Shown piece by piece: positions 24,974 to 34,033 of a stretch of DNA of 57,553 bases (position 1 is the first letter of the stretch; the number at the start of each line of letters is the position of its first letter). The stretch comes from Ectothiorhodospiraceae bacterium (GTDB taxonomy: Bacteria; Pseudomonadota; Gammaproteobacteria; SZUA-152), in NCBI GenBank assembly GCA_002401775.2, contig NVUB02000173.1:1-57553 (forward strand), written 5' to 3'. Both the position numbers and the translations under genes were made by a program. The notes beneath the pieces were generated by a model. It ran no database searches, was not told where the DNA came from, and saw only the letters and a list, made by a program, of their open reading frames with translations.

Positions 24974-27940
24974 TTACAGTGCCCTAATCGTTAATCCTAG
25001 TGTCTCTGCACTATCGGCTGACTGAGGATTTGTGATGACAGCGGTACTCGCTAATTCAGGTTTTAAGTAGGTTTCTCCAACACGTTTAAGGTCCTCAAGA
25101 GTGACGGCAAGTACGCGCTGGCGTTGTTGTTGGCGCTGCTCAGCCGTGCGGCCGTATAAGGCGCTGTGGAAAGCATCCTTAGCTTCACCTGAAGGAGAGG
25201 ATGGTTTATCCAGACTGCCGATAACACCAAGGATGGACTCTTCCACCTGGCGCCATTGGTGTTTTTCATTGAGTAGCCAGTCAATGGAACGGTCGAAATC
25301 GTTCAGTGTTTCTGTTAAGCGTGGGTCTCGGTAGGAGTAGAAACGAAAGCTTGCACTGTCGGAGTCATGGCTGGCACCACCGCCGTAGGCTCCCCCTTGT
25401 TCCCGAATGACGCGGTGTAAAAAACCATTGCGTAAAAATCCGCTGAGTACGGCCAAGGCGGGTGCATCGGGATGGGCAGCGGGTACGGTGGGGTAAGCTT
25501 TGGCACAAAAATTAACGGAAGTGCTGGTTGTCCAGAGTTCATTCACGGATTCACGTTTTTCCGGTAAAAAGAATGGCGTGAACTCGGCATCAGCTGGGCT
25601 TGGCCATACGGTATTACAGTCTTCTTGCAAATCGGCCAGTGAATCCTTTTCACCAATCAATAAAAACTGACTTGGGCAGGATTGCAGAAGGTCATGCAGT
25701 GCGGACATTTTTTCCGCAAGCTGTGAAATCGCCTTTTGGTCATCAAGAGTGTCATCAAGTTGCTTGAGGGAGGTAATGCTGGTAAGGCCTGAAAGTCGCT
25801 GTTTGAGTGCTGCTGCGGGGCTCATGCCTGCGGCGGCTGCCTGCATGGCGAGGGCATGGCCACGACCGGTAATGCTTTGCTCGCGGCCGGCGCGTAGCTG
25901 AGCCATGAGTTCCCGAATCCGGTTATGTTCATCAAAGCGGGCGGTGTGAAAGATATCCTGCGCCAGTTGATTGAAGGCCCGGTGATTACGCGAGAGCGCC
26001 TTGCCGGAGAGAATGAAATGGCCGGAGGTGGATTGTTCGTTGTCAATTTTGCCGCGCAGAGAAGTGTAGGCACCAATGCCGCCACTGACGCTACTTTGCT
26101 GTGCCTGCATTGTCAGGTAGTCACGGTCTCCGCAACCGAGCTCTGTCAGGCAGCTGGTGTAGTAGGGCATAACGGCCAACAGCTCATCATCCATTTTTGG
26201 TAAATCGACGATGAGTTGTTGATAGACCAGACCGTTGGTGCCTTGTTCATAGGAATGTGTGGGACGCCCATTGACAGTGGTTTGTGTACCCGTGGCAATG
26301 TTCAGTTTTTCGGGTACGTCTTCCAAACCTACTTTTGGCAGAATGCTTTCATCATCCTGCAGGTTTTGTCGCTCTTCGAGTTGCTTGGCGAGGGCGACGA
26401 TATTTTGTTTTTCTTCGTCATTTAGCGTGGATTTAATGTGAGCCAAACGAGCGGACTCGGCCGCATCGCGGCGGGCGGCAAACTGGCCATCGGGTTTCAG
26501 CGTGAGTCGGATGCGATGCGGGTTATCCAGTAACAGTGTCTGGATGAGATTAGGGATAAACTGCGGATCCTTAATGTCTTCACGTAACTTCTCAAGGACG
26601 GGCGTCAGGTTAAGGGCGGCCAGAGCATCACCGTAATGTATTGCGGTCGACAAGGCGTCCAGTATTAATTGCAGCCCATAAGGGTAACTGCCCCCACCGA
26701 TTTCGCGTTGCTCCATTTCCAGTTGATGCAGAACGGCTTCTACGCTTTGCTGTGGAACGCCGTCTTTGACGATGTTTTGCAAGGTGGTAAGTATGAGTGT
26801 TTCAATCGCTTGAGTGTCTTCGGCGCTACAGCCTTCCAGACCACACAGAAAGGTCATTTCTTTGTTTGAGTTATCGAGGCCACAAAGTGGTGAGGGGGCA
26901 GTGCTGAGCTTTGTGGTCTCAAGGGCGTGGCGGAGGGGGGAAGCGCTGTCTTCCAGTAGTACGCCTTCTAACAATTCGGCACTCAATGCGGCATGCAAAT
27001 CAGTGGCGGGGCCGAGTAGCCAGCTCATAATAACGTGGGTTTTGTTGCCGTCTTGCTCCGATTCATCCAGGGGGTAAAATTCTTCGACATTGATCGGTGC
27101 GACAAAACGTTTTTCAGCAGGTACCTGAATAAGCGAGTCAGCATGTTTGAAACGGTTTAGAACACGGTCTTCAAACTGTTGCTGAAGCTCAGTGGCTGGG
27201 ATGTTTCCGTATGTCATGAAAACCGCATTAGACGGATGATAGTGTTTTTTATAGAACGCCTGAAGTTCGTCGTAACTGAGATCGGGAATATCGGCTGGCT
27301 CGCCGCCACTGTTGAAGTGATAGGTGTTAGTTGGGAATGTGTACTTGGTGATTGCTTGCCACAGGGTACTGATGGGCGAACTCATGGCGCCTTTCATCTC
27401 GTTGAAGACCACGCCTTTGAAGGTCAGGTCGCTGGTGGGATCATCCGCTGTTTCAAATTCAATGCGATGTCCTTCTTGTGCAAAGTCGAGTTTGTCCAGG
27501 TTGGAGAAAAAAACGGCATCGAGATAGACATCCAGTAAATTGAAGAAATCCTTGCGATTTTGGCTGGCAAACGGATATGCGGTCCAGTCGCTACTGGTGA
27601 ATGCATTCATAAAGGTGTTCAGTGAACGGCGGATCATCATAAAAAAGGGATCGCGTACCGGGTAGCGCTCACTGCCGCAAAGTGCGGTGTGTTCTAAAAT
27701 GTGAGCGACACCAGAAGAGTCAGTCGGTACGGTTCGCAGTGCGACCAGAAAAACATTTTCGTTGTTGTCAGCAGCGAGATGGTAATGTTTGGCACCGGTT
27801 TGCCTATGTTCAAACTCATCAATTTCTAACCCGAGCGATTCAATAGATTGTCGACGCAGGTGACGAAAATTGGGGTGTGAATCAACGCTGTGAGTACTCT
27901 TTGTGGATGTTGTTGTCGTGGTGGGTGTAGTTACGCTCAT
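24974..27940 (-). CDS. M16C zinc metalloprotease (PreP-like presequence protease)
   Basis: A 988-residue pitrilysin-type protease, close to the usual length of about 970. The inverted zinc site H-I-L-E-H is at residues 80-84, within SSGVAHILEHTALCGSERYP. The family block RDPFFMMIRRSLNTFMNAFT follows, then the second catalytic-half landmarks and a C-terminal half with GGAYGGGASHD. These enzymes degrade unfolded peptides in a closed chamber. There is no signal peptide, so it should be cytoplasmic. The N-terminus is Thr/Ser-rich and may start a little later. It is a single gene, convergent with cysC. Its inclusion in this region appears coincidental to the polysaccharide genes. Confidence 0.92.
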   Translation of the reverse strand: MSVTTPTTTTTSTKSTHSVDSHPNFRHLRRQSIESLGLEIDEFEHRQTGAKHYHLAADNNENVFLVALRTVPTDSSGVAHILEHTALCGSERYPVRDPFFMMIRRSLNTFMNAFTSSDWTAYPFASQNRKDFFNLLDVYLDAVFFSNLDKLDFAQEGHRIEFETADDPTSDLTFKGVVFNEMKGAMSSPISTLWQAITKYTFPTNTYHFNSGGEPADIPDLSYDELQAFYKKHYHPSNAVFMTYGNIPATELQQQFEDRVLNRFKHADSLIQVPAEKRFVAPINVEEFYPLDESEQDGNKTHVIMSWLLGPATDLHAALSAELLEGVLLEDSASPLRHALETTKLSTAPSPLCGLDNSNKEMTFLCGLEGCSAEDTQAIETLILTTLQNIVKDGVPQQSVEAVLHQLEMEQREIGGGSYPYGLQLILDALSTAIHYGDALAALNLTPVLEKLREDIKDPQFIPNLIQTLLLDNPHRIRLTLKPDGQFAARRDAAESARLAHIKSTLNDEEKQNIVALAKQLEERQNLQDDESILPKVGLEDVPEKLNIATGTQTTVNGRPTHSYEQGTNGLVYQQLIVDLPKMDDELLAVMPYYTSCLTELGCGDRDYLTMQAQQSSVSGGIGAYTSLRGKIDNEQSTSGHFILSGKALSRNHRAFNQLAQDIFHTARFDEHNRIRELMAQLRAGREQSITGRGHALAMQAAAAGMSPAAALKQRLSGLTSITSLKQLDDTLDDQKAISQLAEKMSALHDLLQSCPSQFLLIGEKDSLADLQEDCNTVWPSPADAEFTPFFLPEKRESVNELWTTSTSVNFCAKAYPTVPAAHPDAPALAVLSGFLRNGFLHRVIREQGGAYGGGASHDSDSASFRFYSYRDPRLTETLNDFDRSIDWLLNEKHQWRQVEESILGVIGSLDKPSSPSGEAKDAFHSALYGRTAEQRQQQRQRVLAVTLEDLKRVGETYLKPELASTAVITNPQSADSAETLGLTIRAL

Positions 27941-28074
27941 TAAGGGTTCCGTAGTTGACAGTGTGAAGGTTGGAAATGTCCGTGTTTGGGCTTTGCCCTG
28001 GATGGCAAGATTAGCGCAGTGTGTTTATTTACGCCACCTTGCACCCGCTGGCAGTATTTAGTGCCACAAACACA

Positions 28075-28971
28075 TTATTGTAGTTTTACCATATTGAGAA
28101 GTTTCGAATAGGCAGTTAGATAGGCCCATTCATTTTTAATGTTGTCGCAGTCTTCATCAATGTCATTGAGGACAAATAAGTCATCGACAACGTATTGCAT
28201 CGACAGTAAGACCGCAGAGCCAGGTACGTCAGCAAGTACAGTGACAGCGTCTTGCTTGCGCGTAAATTTTTTATTGAGATTCAGGTCTTTTGCCATTTGC
28301 CGTAGTTGGCTCATTTTTAATACGGTTAATCGTAGCGGCAGTGGAATATGCCTGCCTTTAAGGGCAATGCCTGATCTGCTCAGGGCCTCCATAATATGGC
28401 GTTCAGGATCAAATGGGGGAACGTGGTGGGTAGTGCCACGCTCTTTGGCAGCGTAATGCATAAAATGACTGTTGAAATCGTGCCCGCCAAACCGGGACAT
28501 CAATTCCCGGGTAATTAATCGTGGAGATTTCGGGTCAAAGGTTAACAGGCGTTGGCGTACTGATTCTGTTAAGGAATGAATGTACCTATGGTGTGGATTG
28601 TCAGGACTTTCAGCTTTAGCTTCGGTACTCGCTTCAGTTGTACTGGCGTTTAGTGTGGATTCCGTTTTGAGTTCTTTAATGGCGTGGTCCAGTTCCACAA
28701 AGCCTGGACGATTAAAGGCGAGAAAAATCGTTAACCCTGCAATGTCTTCTTCAGTCATGTGCTGTTTGAGTTGTTCAATGGCTCGTTCATCCAGCCCTGT
28801 TGCAGAATTATTGTTGTCCAGTGGGCGGCCGCGTGTTCGTTTTGGGGGTGAAGACGGTGACGTCAGATGGCTTTTGGGGGCTGGGGGGGGCATTCGTGTC
28901 AAAATGCGCTGCACACCTAACAGCGTAAGAATGGTGCCCATGACGATAAGTAGCGGTAGCGGATTAACCAT
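28075..28971 (-). CDS. Membrane-anchored protein of unknown function
   Basis: 298 residues, not assigned to a family. One N-terminal membrane segment (NPLPLLIVMGTILTLLGV) is followed by a Pro/Ser-rich, basic linker (to about 55) and a helical cytoplasmic or periplasmic body. The stretch LKMSQLRQMAKDLNLNKKFT has the L-x-x-L-x-x-M/L-A-K-x-L pattern of SAP-like helix-extension-helix motifs, which is suggestive only. The C-terminus is acidic. It lies upstream of the protease on the same strand with a 134-base gap. The length and an intact, well-composed frame support a real gene. It could be a gammaproteobacterial conserved hypothetical. Confidence 0.6.
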   Translation of the reverse strand: MVNPLPLLIVMGTILTLLGVQRILTRMPPPAPKSHLTSPSSPPKRTRGRPLDNNNSATGLDERAIEQLKQHMTEEDIAGLTIFLAFNRPGFVELDHAIKELKTESTLNASTTEASTEAKAESPDNPHHRYIHSLTESVRQRLLTFDPKSPRLITRELMSRFGGHDFNSHFMHYAAKERGTTHHVPPFDPERHIMEALSRSGIALKGRHIPLPLRLTVLKMSQLRQMAKDLNLNKKFTRKQDAVTVLADVPGSAVLLSMQYVVDDLFVLNDIDEDCDNIKNEWAYLTAYSKLLNMVKLQ

Positions 28972-29398
28972 TTTGTGAGATTTGAGTCATTTTTCTTATT
29001 TGGGTAATATTAACTGAAGCGACACGTTTAAGGCGTCTTATTGTTTCCTTCATAGAGCTCCCTTCATGTATAGCTGCCTTCATATTAGCGGTCCTTCATT
29101 TTCCGGGAATGCCTTATCATGATTGTAGTGATACAACGTGTTCAAATAAATAGATATAACCAATAAAACCGCCATAAAGCGTAAGCAGTATACCGGTAAT
29201 TGGTTTTTTGGTGGGCTGCTGACAAAAAGCAGTTAAGGGTAAATTACTTCACAAAAACGTGAAAAAGAGTGTTGGTACTGTGTGAAAGGCCGATAAAGAA
29301 GTCGGGTAATATCTAATAATCTCAAGTAGGTATATCCAGTAGTTTAATTAATACAATGGCTTAGGGAATTAAGCTATAAATATTATTAGGAGTTTGAT
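28972..29398. other. Intergenic region, nothing recognised
   Basis: About 430 AT-rich bases between divergent genes. I see no gene, tRNA or strong hairpin. It should hold promoters for both flanking genes, but none stands out. Confidence 0.4.
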
Positions 29399-29593
29399 AT
29401 GGATATTAGTGGCGTAATCACCCCAGCTTTGCCGGAAGTGCAAGCAGAACCACCCAGAAATGCTCAATTGCAAGCAGCCGTTCGTGAGCCATCGCAGAGT
29501 GAACCTCAGCAAAACGATACGCAATCGGACGCTAATCCCTCACCCCGAGACGAATACTCCAATGTAGGACAAAATATCGACGAGCGAGTCTAA
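29399..29593 (+). CDS. Small hydrophilic protein of unknown function
   Basis: 64 residues, starting at an ATG with a good ribosome site (TAGGAG, 7 bases upstream). The sequence is polar and probably disordered (Pro, Gln, Glu, Asn, Asp-rich) with a more conserved-looking N-terminus MDISGVITP and C-terminus GQNIDERV. No signal peptide, membrane segment or motif is seen. The ribosome site and a stop 36 bases before any other signal support it as a gene. I do not recognise the family. Confidence 0.5.
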   Translation: MDISGVITPALPEVQAEPPRNAQLQAAVREPSQSEPQQNDTQSDANPSPRDEYSNVGQNIDERV

Positions 29594-29729
29594 TGTCATT
29601 GTTTTGACAGATGTTCCCCCTTAAGGGCGATTCTGATTTCCGGGGCTGTGCATTTCCGGGCTCTGTTTTTAGGCTCCGTGTTAAGGAAAGTTATATTCCA
29701 CTTAAGCGCCCAATATTATCGTTCGGCAG

Positions 29730-29750
29730 GGGCAGGTTTCAAGCCTGCCC
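29730..29750. repeat. GGGCAGG-TTTCAAG-CCTGCCC hairpin
   Basis: A 7-base-arm palindrome of the same family as 24848-24868 and 24920-24952, in the gap between the small gene and the convergent Sel1 gene. Possible bidirectional terminator. Confidence 0.6.
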
Positions 29751-29829
29751 ACATGCTGGCCATCTGAAATCTGGATGATTAGATTTAACGTATAAACTAA
29801 TAAATTTTTATTATTCAATGCTTTAAGTG

Positions 29830-30873
29830 TTATTCATCATCTACTTTATTAGGTTTTATGACGTACTTTTCAAAATAATCGCGAGACACTTCTTGTCCAC
29901 TTTCCAATTGTAATGGCGTCATTCGTTCTAGTAATTTTTCACGTTCCAGACCTGCCTTTGCTACTCCCTGTGCACTGGCCAAGTTGAACCATACATAAGC
30001 CAATACAAAGTCTTGTGGCACACCATCTCCCCGGTTGTATTTATTACCCAAAGCATACTGTGCGCTTTCTTCTCCGAGTTCTGCAGCTCGACTGTACCAA
30101 TAAAATGCCTTGATGTGGTCTGCTGACACCCCCAAGCCCTGATCAAAGAAATAAGCCAGTTGAGTTTGTGCGGGTCGAACATAATGCTTTGCCGCCAACT
30201 TCAGCCAATGCAACGCTAATTCATCGTCTTTTGGAATACCGTCCCCCAAATGGAAAAGCATTCCCACTTCGTATTCCGCCGGTTCGTATCCTTGTTCTGC
30301 GGCCTTTAAATACCACTCCAGTGCTTTTGCCGGATCTGCTTCCCCACTGTCTCCCTGTTTGATTAACATGCCAAGCTTGTATTGCGCAGCAGCAATACCG
30401 TGTACTGCGGACTGCTGAAACCATTGAGCTGCTTGGGGGGTGGATTGCTCAATGCCGAGGCCGTACATGAACATCAGTCCCAGGTTATACATGGCTTCCG
30501 GTACATCTTGCTTGGCAACCAACTTAAAATAACGTGCGGCTTTATCGTAATCGCGCACCTTTTTGTTCTCGCCCGCGTAAATGACCGCCACTGCATTGGT
30601 GGCACCGAAATGGTTTTGGTGAGTGGCTTTTTCCAACCAGGGAATAGCCTTGTCGATGTTTTTGGCAACGCCATCGCCATGTTGATAGAGGCTGCCCAGA
30701 AAATATTGGGCATCGGCATCGCCCTGGTCCGCCAATACGCTAAATTCCCGCAAAGCGAGGGCAAATTCCTGACGTTTAAAAGCTTCCACGCCATCACCTA
30801 GCCCGGCCCAAGCAGGTATGCTGGACGAAAATTGCAGAGGTGAGGGGTAAAGAAAATCGAGCGTATATTTCAC
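29830..30873 (-). CDS. Sel1-repeat (TPR-like) protein
   Basis: A 347-residue protein made almost entirely of Sel1-type repeats (A-x-x-x-L-G-x-x-Y-x-x-G-x-G-V-x-x-D-x-x-K-A), about seven copies, for example AQYFLGSLYQHGDGVAKN, AMYNLGLMFMYGLGIEQS and SAQYALGNKYNRGDGVPQD. Such solenoids bind partner proteins. Translation appears to begin at GTG (30873) with AAGGG 6 bases upstream. The N-terminus is odd: an AWAG-like signal-cleavage site (IPAWAG, residues 19-24) is preceded by a poorly hydrophobic segment, so export is uncertain. A second Sel1 gene is at 32.3 kb. Partner and role unknown. Confidence 0.8.
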   Translation of the reverse strand: MKYTLDFLYPSPLQFSSSIPAWAGLGDGVEAFKRQEFALALREFSVLADQGDADAQYFLGSLYQHGDGVAKNIDKAIPWLEKATHQNHFGATNAVAVIYAGENKKVRDYDKAARYFKLVAKQDVPEAMYNLGLMFMYGLGIEQSTPQAAQWFQQSAVHGIAAAQYKLGMLIKQGDSGEADPAKALEWYLKAAEQGYEPAEYEVGMLFHLGDGIPKDDELALHWLKLAAKHYVRPAQTQLAYFFDQGLGVSADHIKAFYWYSRAAELGEESAQYALGNKYNRGDGVPQDFVLAYVWFNLASAQGVAKAGLEREKLLERMTPLQLESGQEVSRDYFEKYVIKPNKVDDE

Positions 30874-31104
30874 GTAAACCCTTTTTCTTTTATGAGAACG
30901 GCGTATGACAGGCGCCGTTTCTCTTAGTCAGGTAGTTTAGGTCTTTGTGTTGCCATGAGTCGTGAAACTCGGCTCAAACCATAGATGTTATCGGACATTG
31001 GTGGCAGGTTCTGAATAAACTTGCCGAGAATTATCGATACTTGATCCAGTACAATAATTATCAGGAAATATCAGTCAGGAAATACTAAGAATCCCATTAA
31101 ATCA

Positions 31105-31402
31105 GTGGCAGGGTTTGCTCACATGCTGGAGCAAATTCTGGACGAGGTGGAAGAACTCCGGGCAATATTCGGCTTATCTTCGTGCCATTCGGGGATGCAC
31201 TCGTATTTCTACCGCCATTGGAGCGCGACATTCAGGCGTTGTTGGCGCAGGTTAAACGGGAGATTACCCGTTTAACAATAAGAACCTGCCGTATGTCGAG
31301 CCATTAAAGCATATTGATTCCAGAATATTGCCATTCGCGCAGATGCTGGTTTGGGTTAATGAGATTCACCGTAATGGCTTACCGGAAGAAATATCGTCTT
31401 AG
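31105..31402 (+). pseudogene. Degraded coding sequence with two frameshifts
   Basis: Three successive plus-strand frames read as plausible protein: MLEQILDEVEELRAIFG (from 31123), then VPFGDALVFLPPLERDIQAL and onward to KREITR (from 31182, next frame), then NKNLPYVEPLKHIDSRILPF and onward to LPEEISS (third frame, stop at 31400-31402). Together they look like one protein broken by two indels. I cannot name the family. It lies in a 555-base gap between convergent-orientation genes, and no upstream start with a ribosome site is seen. Confidence 0.45.
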
Positions 31403-31428
31403 CGCCTAATAACGATGTGCAATACCGG

Positions 31429-31800
31429 TCATGAAGTGGCGGAATCCAGGGTAACTTTGGCAGGATATTCGTATTGTTTTATGTCTTTCCGACGACGCCC
31501 GTTTCGCTGTGTAATCACCCCTTTTTTCTGAAAACCAGGGGAGAGAATGACAGGTTCCATGCCGGGTTTCAGGTATTCAATGCGGCAGTCGGGTTGGTCG
31601 TGCCCCGGGCCGCCTACAAAATATTGTCCGAAGATAACCTCCTCGTTATTCACAACGACAGCGAATACACCATCGAGTAGGGGGAAAGCAGGGTCAACTA
31701 TGATGATGTTTCCATCCTCGAATTCAGGTGACATGGAGTCGCCGATTACTCGCAATGCATAAGCTTCCATCCCTTCAGAACTACAACCTGTTGACGCCAT
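31429..31800 (-). CDS. S24/LexA-fold protein without DNA-binding domain
   Basis: A 123-residue protein with the LexA/UmuD C-terminal fold. The nucleophile serine is Ser22 in VIGDSMSPEFEDG, followed by IIIVDPAF and DGVFAVVVNNEE. No helix-turn-helix precedes it; UmuD-like proteins are about 140. The catalytic Lys expected in V-K-R/F-K-K after the next strand is absent: the segment reads E-V-I-F-G-Q. It may therefore not cleave itself and may serve as a binding or regulatory module. The start ATG at 31800 has no strong ribosome site. No umuC lies beside it. The family assignment is good; activity is doubtful. Confidence 0.72.
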   Translation of the reverse strand: MASTGCSSEGMEAYALRVIGDSMSPEFEDGNIIIVDPAFPLLDGVFAVVVNNEEVIFGQYFVGGPGHDQPDCRIEYLKPGMEPVILSPGFQKKGVITQRNGRRRKDIKQYEYPAKVTLDSATS

Positions 31801-31868
31801 TTTTCTGCCTCGTTCAGTGAATTAAATCAGTTAATTAAATCAGTGTATTGACATCCGTTTAGTAAAAT

Positions 31869-32093
31869 TTAGTCCATGTCTGGAACATCTGCTGATGGCA
31901 GAATAGTGCAGGTTTCCGTTTCATCATCATAGACAATAACGGCTGTGCCTTGTTCCAGCTGGTCTAACACCTGTTGTCGCATTTGTGGCAACGGTATTTC
32001 CTGCTCACCATAATCGGTGCCACTGCGGGTGATAAATTCTTCGATAATTGCCTGTAGTGTGTCGGGAGATAATTGCTGAAAGGGGATTTTCAT
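31869..32093 (-). CDS. yheU: YheU family protein (UPF0270)
   Basis: A 74-residue protein matching YheU along its length: MKIPFQQLSPDTLQAIIEEF, then SGTDYGEQEIPL, then QLEQGTAVIVYDD. E. coli YheU is 72 residues. The function is unknown; the family is widespread in Gammaproteobacteria, which supports the taxonomic call. It lies upstream of the S24-fold gene on the same strand (68 bases apart). The Sel1 gene downstream on the plus strand is divergent. Confidence 0.9.
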   Translation of the reverse strand: MKIPFQQLSPDTLQAIIEEFITRSGTDYGEQEIPLPQMRQQVLDQLEQGTAVIVYDDETETCTILPSADVPDMD

Positions 32094-32348
32094 GGGGAAC
32101 CGACGAATGGATAATGTTCTAGCAACGATATCCTAACAGATTTGGTGGGTACTCAGATGCCAGGTGACTTTTTACGGGCATTTAATTTTTTGCATTTACT
32201 GTGTGGATAGTTTATCACTACAACCTACAGTTTTGTTTTACGTACTGCTGGTAGCTGGTTGTCGGCGGTACGTTCATCAGCTGATTATCATGACATTTCT
32301 GTATCTTATTAATAAATATACATTATTAATTTTAGTGTGAGGTGGGAA

Positions 32349-32966
32349 ATGTTCAATGCGGCAATGAGCCGTTTAGTCTCAGAGAAACGGTATTACGCTG
32401 GAGAGTGTGTATTGAAACGTGAAATGCTGACATTAGGTGCAAAAATAATACTTTTGTTCGTGTGTATTGTTCATTCCGCAGCGGCTTATGAGGGAGACTA
32501 TATATGGGAGGAGCGATTTAAAGCGGCCCTTATCAAGTCTCATTCGGGCTTGGCAAATGATCAATATTCTGTCGGTACTCTGTACTTTTTAGGGCGAGGG
32601 ACCGAGATTGATCATGTTAAGGCTCTGCATTGGTTTTCACTGGCAGGGGATCAAGGGCATCGCAAGGCTGCGTACAAAGCAGGGTATCTGCATTTACGCG
32701 GTGAAGCATTAGCGCATTCTTCCTGGACAGCACTGCAATGGTTTCGGCAATCAGCCCAGGCGGGTTACGCTCCTGCTCAATATGAACTGGGGAGGCTCTT
32801 TATGTCCGGCTCATTGGGTAAACGAGACAATGCTCGTGCATTAATGTGGATGGGTAAGGCCAGGGCTGCTCATTTTGCGCCAGCAGAAGAGGCGTTTGAG
32901 CAAATAGTGAACCAAATTATCAAAATTGAAGGTGAGATAGCTTCTGGCAGTGCTGAGCCTCACTAG
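32349..32966 (+). CDS. Exported Sel1-repeat protein
   Basis: 205 residues: a hydrophobic segment (GAKIILLFVCIVHSAAAYEG) that looks like a signal peptide ending in A-A-A, then three or four Sel1 repeats (NDQYSVGTLYFLGRG, RKAAYKAGYLHLRGEA, APAQYELGRLFMSGS). The ATG at 32349 follows GAGGTGGGAA; starting there leaves a 25-residue basic extension before the signal peptide, so the ATG at 32424 (MLTLGAKII) is a real alternative although its ribosome site is weak. Probably periplasmic. It may share a partner with the other Sel1 gene at 29.8 kb. Confidence 0.75.
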   Translation: MFNAAMSRLVSEKRYYAGECVLKREMLTLGAKIILLFVCIVHSAAAYEGDYIWEERFKAALIKSHSGLANDQYSVGTLYFLGRGTEIDHVKALHWFSLAGDQGHRKAAYKAGYLHLRGEALAHSSWTALQWFRQSAQAGYAPAQYELGRLFMSGSLGKRDNARALMWMGKARAAHFAPAEEAFEQIVNQIIKIEGEIASGSAEPH

Positions 32967-32980
32967 AGCATTTAAAAATA

Positions 32981-33256
32981 TCATTTAAAAATATAGTTTT
33001 TTTCGATGGCCTCTGTAATTTGCCAGATGCACGACATACCCGCGGGAAATTGCACTAAATCTCCACGGGTTATGGTAACCGGCACACCACCATCGGGCGT
33101 AATGACGGCCTCTCCTTCAAATATGTAACACACTTCAGCTTCGTCATAGGTCCATTCAAAGGTCGATACCTCTTTTTCCCAGCTTGCCCAACTGTCTACA
33201 CCCATGGCATCGAGTTTTGCGGGCGTTACATTATGTTCAACAGTGATTTCAAGCAT
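32981..33256 (-). CDS. Small cupin-domain protein (EutQ/DUF861-like)
   Basis: A 91-residue single-domain cupin. It begins MLEITVEHNVTPAKLDAMGV and contains the cupin_3 pattern W-x-x-W-x-x-E-V-S-T-F-E-W-x-Y-D-E-x-E-x-C-Y-I-F-E-G-E-A, then GDLVQFPAGM. AAGGA lies 6 bases before the ATG at 33256; a GTG five codons upstream is less likely. The His residues of classic metal-binding cupins are largely replaced, so ligand and activity are unknown. It is convergent with the Sel1 gene. Confidence 0.8.
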   Translation of the reverse strand: MLEITVEHNVTPAKLDAMGVDSWASWEKEVSTFEWTYDEAEVCYIFEGEAVITPDGGVPVTITRGDLVQFPAGMSCIWQITEAIEKNYIFK

Positions 33257-33481
33257 GTTTTTGTCCTTCACATCAGTTTATTATTAAGCCTATTATACGT
33301 GTTTTAAGGCATCTGAAAGGTAGAAAAAATAAAATACTGACAAAAAGTCTCTTCATTTTCCGGTACTTACGCCGATATGTTAATAGTAGTTGTGGGCGGG
33401 GGTAATCACTCAGGAAACATAATTCAGCGTATTTTCCATTTTTCGTCACCCCGTCTTTTGAAGGTGAATATTTCAATCATA

Positions 33482-33784
33482 ATGAATAATAAAGATAAAA
33501 ACAGAAGGGGATTTCCTCGTATCGCTGTGACATGCCCCGTGTTGTATCGGGTGGATCCATCCCAGCGCCAGCATGTGGCGAAACTGGTGGATTTTTCGGC
33601 GACAGGGATTCGTATCATCTGTGACGAAAATATCGCCCCTGGGAGAAAAATGAATATTCACATCAAATCTGGTAGCCAAAAAACAGTCCCTGAATTGTCA
33701 ATTTCTGGCGTAGTGCTACGTTGTGAAGAGAATGACGATCAGAAATTTGAGGTCTCTTGCAAGATTAGTAAAATTCATCGGTAG
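33482..33784 (+). CDS. Single-domain PilZ protein (copy 1)
   Basis: A 100-residue PilZ domain. The c-di-GMP-binding residues are all present: R9-x3-R13 in RRGFPR and D37-x-S39-x-x-G42 in DFSATG. It should bind cyclic di-GMP and relay this to a partner. I chose the ATG at 33482 because it places RxxxR near the start as in other stand-alone PilZ proteins; an earlier in-frame start at 33377 has no supporting signal. A related PilZ gene follows 250 bases later. The target is unknown, although flagella and exopolysaccharide are both in this window. Confidence 0.82.
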   Translation: MNNKDKNRRGFPRIAVTCPVLYRVDPSQRQHVAKLVDFSATGIRIICDENIAPGRKMNIHIKSGSQKTVPELSISGVVLRCEENDDQKFEVSCKISKIHR

Positions 33785-34033
33785 CTGAATTTAACGCATA
33801 TTTTAGATTACGGTAACGGTGTAGACATCTTTTAACGGCTGTAGGCAGCGCTAATACGAGAGAATAAACTGAATTAATGGGCACCGAGCTAAATATGATG
33901 TAAGTATAACGATTAAAGAATTTCAGAAATAGGTCGATACATAATGGCAAGTATTGTGGCAAGTGCTGTGGCAAGCAGGTAGAACCTGCCGATCGGCTTA
34001 TCTGAATAATCTACAAGAATTAAGGGGGGTACT

